8,352 bases of DNA. It comes from Desulfobacteraceae bacterium. GTDB taxonomy: Bacteria; Desulfobacterota; DSM-4660; Desulfatiglandales; B25-G16. Under the pieces are notes generated by a model. That model was given only the letters and a program-made list of their open reading frames with translations, did no database searches and was not told where the DNA came from. Positions 6,281 through 8,352 of the stretch are shown one piece after another (positions within the stretch are counted from its first letter, which is position 1; the number at the start of each line of letters is the position of its first letter). The DNA is taken from NCBI GenBank assembly GCA_028572035.1, contig JAPVWE010000045.1:1-8352 (forward strand). The letters are read 5' to 3'. The position numbers were made by a program, and so were the translations under genes.

Positions 6281-7074
6281 TCCTTAAGGGTGTCTACTTC
6301 AGCTATGATGACCAATGGTGTCTTGAAGGGATAGATTTTGAGCTTAAGAAGGGTGAGATTGTGGGGATGATAGGTCCAAACGGTTCAGGAAAAAGCACCT
6401 TGTTAAAGATTATGGACGGCCTTCTAAAGATACAGAAAGGAGAGGTCTTACTCCTGAACAAACCGATATCCAGTTACACAAGGGGCGATGTTGCCAGGCA
6501 GATAGCCATGGTGCCCCAGGAATCAACCTTTCGATTTCCTTTTTCAGTTTTTGAGGTTGTGCTTATGGGCCGTTTTCCTCATTCAGGCCGCTTTCCTTTT
6601 GAGGGGAAGGAGGATCTGGAGATTGCCCAGCAATCTATGCGGCTCACTGGTACCCTTGATCTGGAAAGGCGCTCCATACATGAGTTGTCAGGAGGAGAGA
6701 AACAGCGGGTGCTTATTGCCAGGGCATTGACCCAGAGGGCTCAAATAATCCTGCTGGATGAACCAACATCTTTCCTTGATATAAGGCACAAGGTGGAGAT
6801 ATTTGAACTTATTTCATCTTTGACCCAGACACAGGGACTGAGCGTAATCATTGTTTCCCACGAGATCAGTCTGGCTGCACAATACTGCCATAGAATGCTT
6901 CTTTTGAATAAAGGGAGTGTCTATAAGACAGGCGAACCTTCTGAGGTGATCACCGCTGACACTATAAGCACAGTATACCAATGTCCGGTGCTTGTTGACA
7001 AAAACCCGATTAGCAAAACTCCCCGCGTTACGGTTCTTTCAAGGAGAGGAGAGGGTGAAAAGGAGATGGTATGA
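6265..7074 (+). CDS. btuD: Cobalamin ABC transporter ATPase (BtuD type)
   Basis: This 269-residue cytoplasmic ATPase has every ABC motif intact. Walker A is GPNGSGKST (37-45), the Q-loop glutamine is Q85 (VPQES), the signature is LSGGEKQR (141-148), Walker B is IILLDEPT (161-168, D165 and E166), the D-loop is SFLD (169-172) and the switch histidine is H199 (SHE). Two copies would drive the BtuC dimer. The GTG start at 6265 lies within the end of btuC (16-base overlap) behind a good ribosome site GGAGAGG about 6 bases away. The order binding protein, permease, ATPase and the overlaps match the importer family. On sequence alone it could equally serve a siderophore or haem system; the riboswitch argues for corrinoids. 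Confidence 0.93.
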   Translation: MDSELILKGVYFSYDDQWCLEGIDFELKKGEIVGMIGPNGSGKSTLLKIMDGLLKIQKGEVLLLNKPISSYTRGDVARQIAMVPQESTFRFPFSVFEVVLMGRFPHSGRFPFEGKEDLEIAQQSMRLTGTLDLERRSIHELSGGEKQRVLIARALTQRAQIILLDEPTSFLDIRHKVEIFELISSLTQTQGLSVIIVSHEISLAAQYCHRMLLLNKGSVYKTGEPSEVITADTISTVYQCPVLVDKNPISKTPRVTVLSRRGEGEKEMV

Positions 7075-7718
7075 TTGATGTATTCTTTAAAGGTGGGCCC
7101 ATCATGTATCCACTTTTGATCTGCTCAATGCTGGCCCTGACTGTAATTATTGAGCGGACAATATTCTGGATAGTTGAGGATTACAGAAGGGACCAAGCCC
7201 TCGTAGATAAAATTCTGTCATTGGCCGAAAGAGGCGATTGGGAAAGGGTGAGGGCAAGGATCGGAAATTCAAAGGACTTCATTATAAAGATACTGGTAGC
7301 AGGTATCCTCCACAGGGAGTTTAGCATGGCAAAGGCAATGGAGACGGCTGCTTCGGATGAATTGGATAGAATGAGACAGCATCTTCCTATCCTTGATACC
7401 ATGATCACCGTTTCCCCGCTGTTGGGCATTTTTGGGACGGTAATAGGGATTATTCTTTCCTTTGAAATCCTGGGAAGTGCGGGAATCGAGGAGCCACAGG
7501 CAGTAACGGTCGGCATTGCTCAGGCCCTCATAACAACCGCCTCCGGATTGGGAATAGCCATTCTTTCCCTGTTTCCTTTTAACTACTTCAATTCCAGGGT
7601 AGAGAAGGCAGCGACTACCATAGAAAAGTATGCTACAAGCCTGGAAATAGTCTATGAGAGACTTAATCAATCAATAACTGTTCAGGAAGCCACCAAGGCA
7701 CCAAGACACAAAGAATAG
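7071..7718 (+). CDS. exbB: ExbB/TolQ-family proton channel subunit
   Basis: The 215-residue protein belongs to the MotA/TolQ/ExbB family. It forms the inner-membrane proton channel with ExbD that energises TonB. There are three hydrophobic segments: about 12-35 (MYPLLICSMLALTVIIERTI), 106-133 and 146-170. The second carries the family core VSPLLGIFGTVIGI (114-127), with T123 in the channel threonine position. The third carries GIAQALITTASGLGIAI (148-164). Most ExbB and TolQ proteins have Glu where this one has Q151. The start overlaps the btuD stop in an ATGA (7071-7074), a coupling arrangement that ties the energiser to the importer. The last ten residues (EATKAPRHKE) and the stop lie within the left arm of an inverted repeat that fills the gap to exbD, so the tail may be acquired sequence. 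TolQ is an alternative, but the setting favours ExbB. Confidence 0.88.
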   Translation: MIDVFFKGGPIMYPLLICSMLALTVIIERTIFWIVEDYRRDQALVDKILSLAERGDWERVRARIGNSKDFIIKILVAGILHREFSMAKAMETAASDELDRMRQHLPILDTMITVSPLLGIFGTVIGIILSFEILGSAGIEEPQAVTVGIAQALITTASGLGIAILSLFPFNYFNSRVEKAATTIEKYATSLEIVYERLNQSITVQEATKAPRHKE

Positions 7719-7805
7719 ACCTGCCCGCCATCGCTCTCGCTCAGGCGAGGCGGGCGGGTGTGAGTTTTACGCCCTTAATATTAGTGCCTTTGTGTCTTAG
7801 TGGCT
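7688..7805. repeat. Composite inverted-repeat element between exbB and exbD
   Basis: The outer arms are 7688-7713 and 7788-7805. AGCCACCAAG...ACACAAAG on the left matches the reverse complement of CTTTGTGTCTTAGTGGCT on the right, except for one base and an 8-base internal duplication (GCACCAAG) in the left arm. The inner part contains palindromic repeat copy B. The whole would fold as a long stem-loop in the mRNA. It overlaps the exbB stop and ends 49 bases before the exbD start. Confidence 0.65.
7720..7758 (-). repeat. GC-rich palindromic repeat, copy B
   Basis: This 39-base copy reads CCTGCCCGCCATCG...CGAGGCGGGCGGG on the plus strand. It is the inverse orientation of copy A at 5220-5270 and lacks about 12 central bases. 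The ends CCTGCCCGCC and GGCGGGCGGG are nearly complementary, giving a stable hairpin. It starts just after the exbB stop. Confidence 0.75.
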
Positions 7806-7854
7806 GAATAGTTACATCAATCAAACAATAACGCTGAAGCAGAGGGCGAATCCC

Positions 7855-8265
7855 ATGAAGGTTAGTCTTGGAGTACAGAGGAGGGCCAGGATAGAAATTC
7901 TCCCCCTGATCGATATAGTTTTTCTTCTCCTGGTCTTCTTTATCTATGCAATGCTCTCTATGGCTGTTCACAGGGGTGTGCCTGTCAATTTGCCCACTTC
8001 TTCATCCGCCAGGATAGAAAGAGAGTTACTATTGTCCGTGACCATCAAGGATAGTGGTGAGATATTGTTGGACCAAAATCGGATACCCTTAAAAGATCTG
8101 GCTCGACTCTTAAAACTCAGGGCAAAACAAGAACATAGCCCGGGAGTTCTCCTTTTTGCTGACAAAAGCGTCCCATGCCAGCTACTGGTCAAGGTGCTGG
8201 ACCAGATAAGAATGGCTGGCCTCAGTAGGATTTCATTGCAGACCACGATGGAGAGCCAACCTTGA
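7855..8265 (+). CDS. exbD: ExbD/TolR-family biopolymer transport protein
   Basis: The 136-residue protein has the ExbD/TolR plan. A short basic cytoplasmic start (QRRARIE) leads to one transmembrane helix at about 15-38 (LPLIDIVFLLLVFFIYAMLS), then a periplasmic domain (about 40-136). D20 in the LPLIDIVF motif is the proton-carrying aspartate (D25 in E. coli ExbD). The periplasmic part shows the expected ILLDQNRIPL strand, a helix (DLARLLKLRA), VLLFADKSVPCQLLVKVLDQIRMAGL and the final SLQT strand. A ribosome site AGAGGG lies 9 bases before the ATG. It is separated from exbB by 136 bases holding the repeat element, an unusually large gap for this otherwise overlapping operon. The stop overlaps the putative tonB start. 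TolR is less likely given the corrinoid context. Confidence 0.9.
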   Translation: MKVSLGVQRRARIEILPLIDIVFLLLVFFIYAMLSMAVHRGVPVNLPTSSSARIERELLLSVTIKDSGEILLDQNRIPLKDLARLLKLRAKQEHSPGVLLFADKSVPCQLLVKVLDQIRMAGLSRISLQTTMESQP

Positions 8266-8352
8266 GTCGATCACTTCTCCCTGCTTTCTCATTGGCCCTG
8301 ATCCTGCATGCACTTTTGGCATGGGTTGATTTGGGCTTGTTCAAGACACCTA
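8262..8352 (+). CDS. tonB: Energy transducer TonB, N-terminal fragment; cut by the right edge
   Basis: A TTG start at 8262 overlaps the exbD stop (TTGA) and has GGAGAG seven bases upstream. Thirty codons are readable: a short basic n-region (SRS), then a single hydrophobic segment (LLPAFSLALILHALLAWVDLGLF), then FKTP at the edge. A lone N-terminal membrane anchor with a histidine (H16) in the helix is typical of TonB, where the conserved His lies in the anchor and contacts ExbB/ExbD. The position directly after exbB and exbD supports this. The proline-rich linker and C-terminal receptor-binding domain would be outside the window, so the call rests on about 30 residues and gene order. Confidence 0.72.
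   Translation, partial: MSRSLLPAFSLALILHALLAWVDLGLFKTP

Noticed and set aside
4279..7074. Siderophore or haem importer instead of cobalamin
   Set aside because: The three ABC proteins alone would allow it, but the textbook cobalamin riboswitch with terminator directly upstream makes corrinoids the better call.
7181..7670. Long minus-strand frames opposite exbB
   Set aside because: They are shadows of the exbB coding sequence; their translations lack any motif, while exbB has the full family core.
5220..7758. The two GC-rich repeats as a CRISPR array or an insertion sequence
   Set aside because: There are only two diverged copies in opposite orientation 2.5 kb apart, with no spacer pattern and no transposase. 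A REP-like or small palindromic element fits better.

Overview
The window comes from a diderm (Gram-negative) bacterium. It encodes an outer-membrane LPS assembly protein, a periplasmic binding protein with a Sec-type signal, and an ExbB/ExbD/TonB energising system. Base composition is middling, with many AGA/AGG arginine and ATA isoleucine codons. Together with the bS21 sequence type and the GC-rich palindromic repeats, this suggests a Desulfobacterota- or Nitrospirota-like lineage. The assignment is an impression, not proven from the sequence. All identified genes look like ordinary chromosomal genes.

Left part, minus strand (1-2082): the 5' end of lptD runs off the left edge (1-1007). Between its signal peptide and its OstA/LptD jellyroll lies an unexpected PPC-type (pre-peptidase C-terminal-like) beta-sandwich domain. 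A 217-base spacer holds a candidate promoter embedded in nested inverted repeats. Upstream of it lies lgt, the prolipoprotein diacylglyceryl transferase. lgt is divergent from rlmD (plus strand, 2138-3529), an Fe-S, TRAM-containing 23S rRNA m5U methyltransferase.

Middle (3530-4278): a strong sigma70-type promoter drives a long leader and rpsU (bS21). The leader carries a ten-base perfect Shine-Dalgarno sequence about 70 bases upstream of the rpsU start, then a 13-pair hairpin, with no clear ribosome site next to the start codon. About 45 bases after rpsU a cobalamin riboswitch begins. It ends in an intrinsic terminator with a competing antiterminator helix.

Right part (4279-8352): the riboswitch controls a tightly packed operon. 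It contains btuF (periplasmic corrinoid-binding protein), btuC (permease), btuD (ATPase), exbB, exbD and the start of tonB, cut by the right edge. This unit supplies the inner-membrane ABC importer and a dedicated TonB energiser for outer-membrane corrinoid uptake. The outer-membrane receptor is not in the window. Two copies of one GC-rich palindromic repeat have entered the operon. One is translated as the basic N-terminal tail of BtuC. The other is the core of a larger stem-loop element between exbB and exbD, whose left arm encodes the C-terminus of ExbB.
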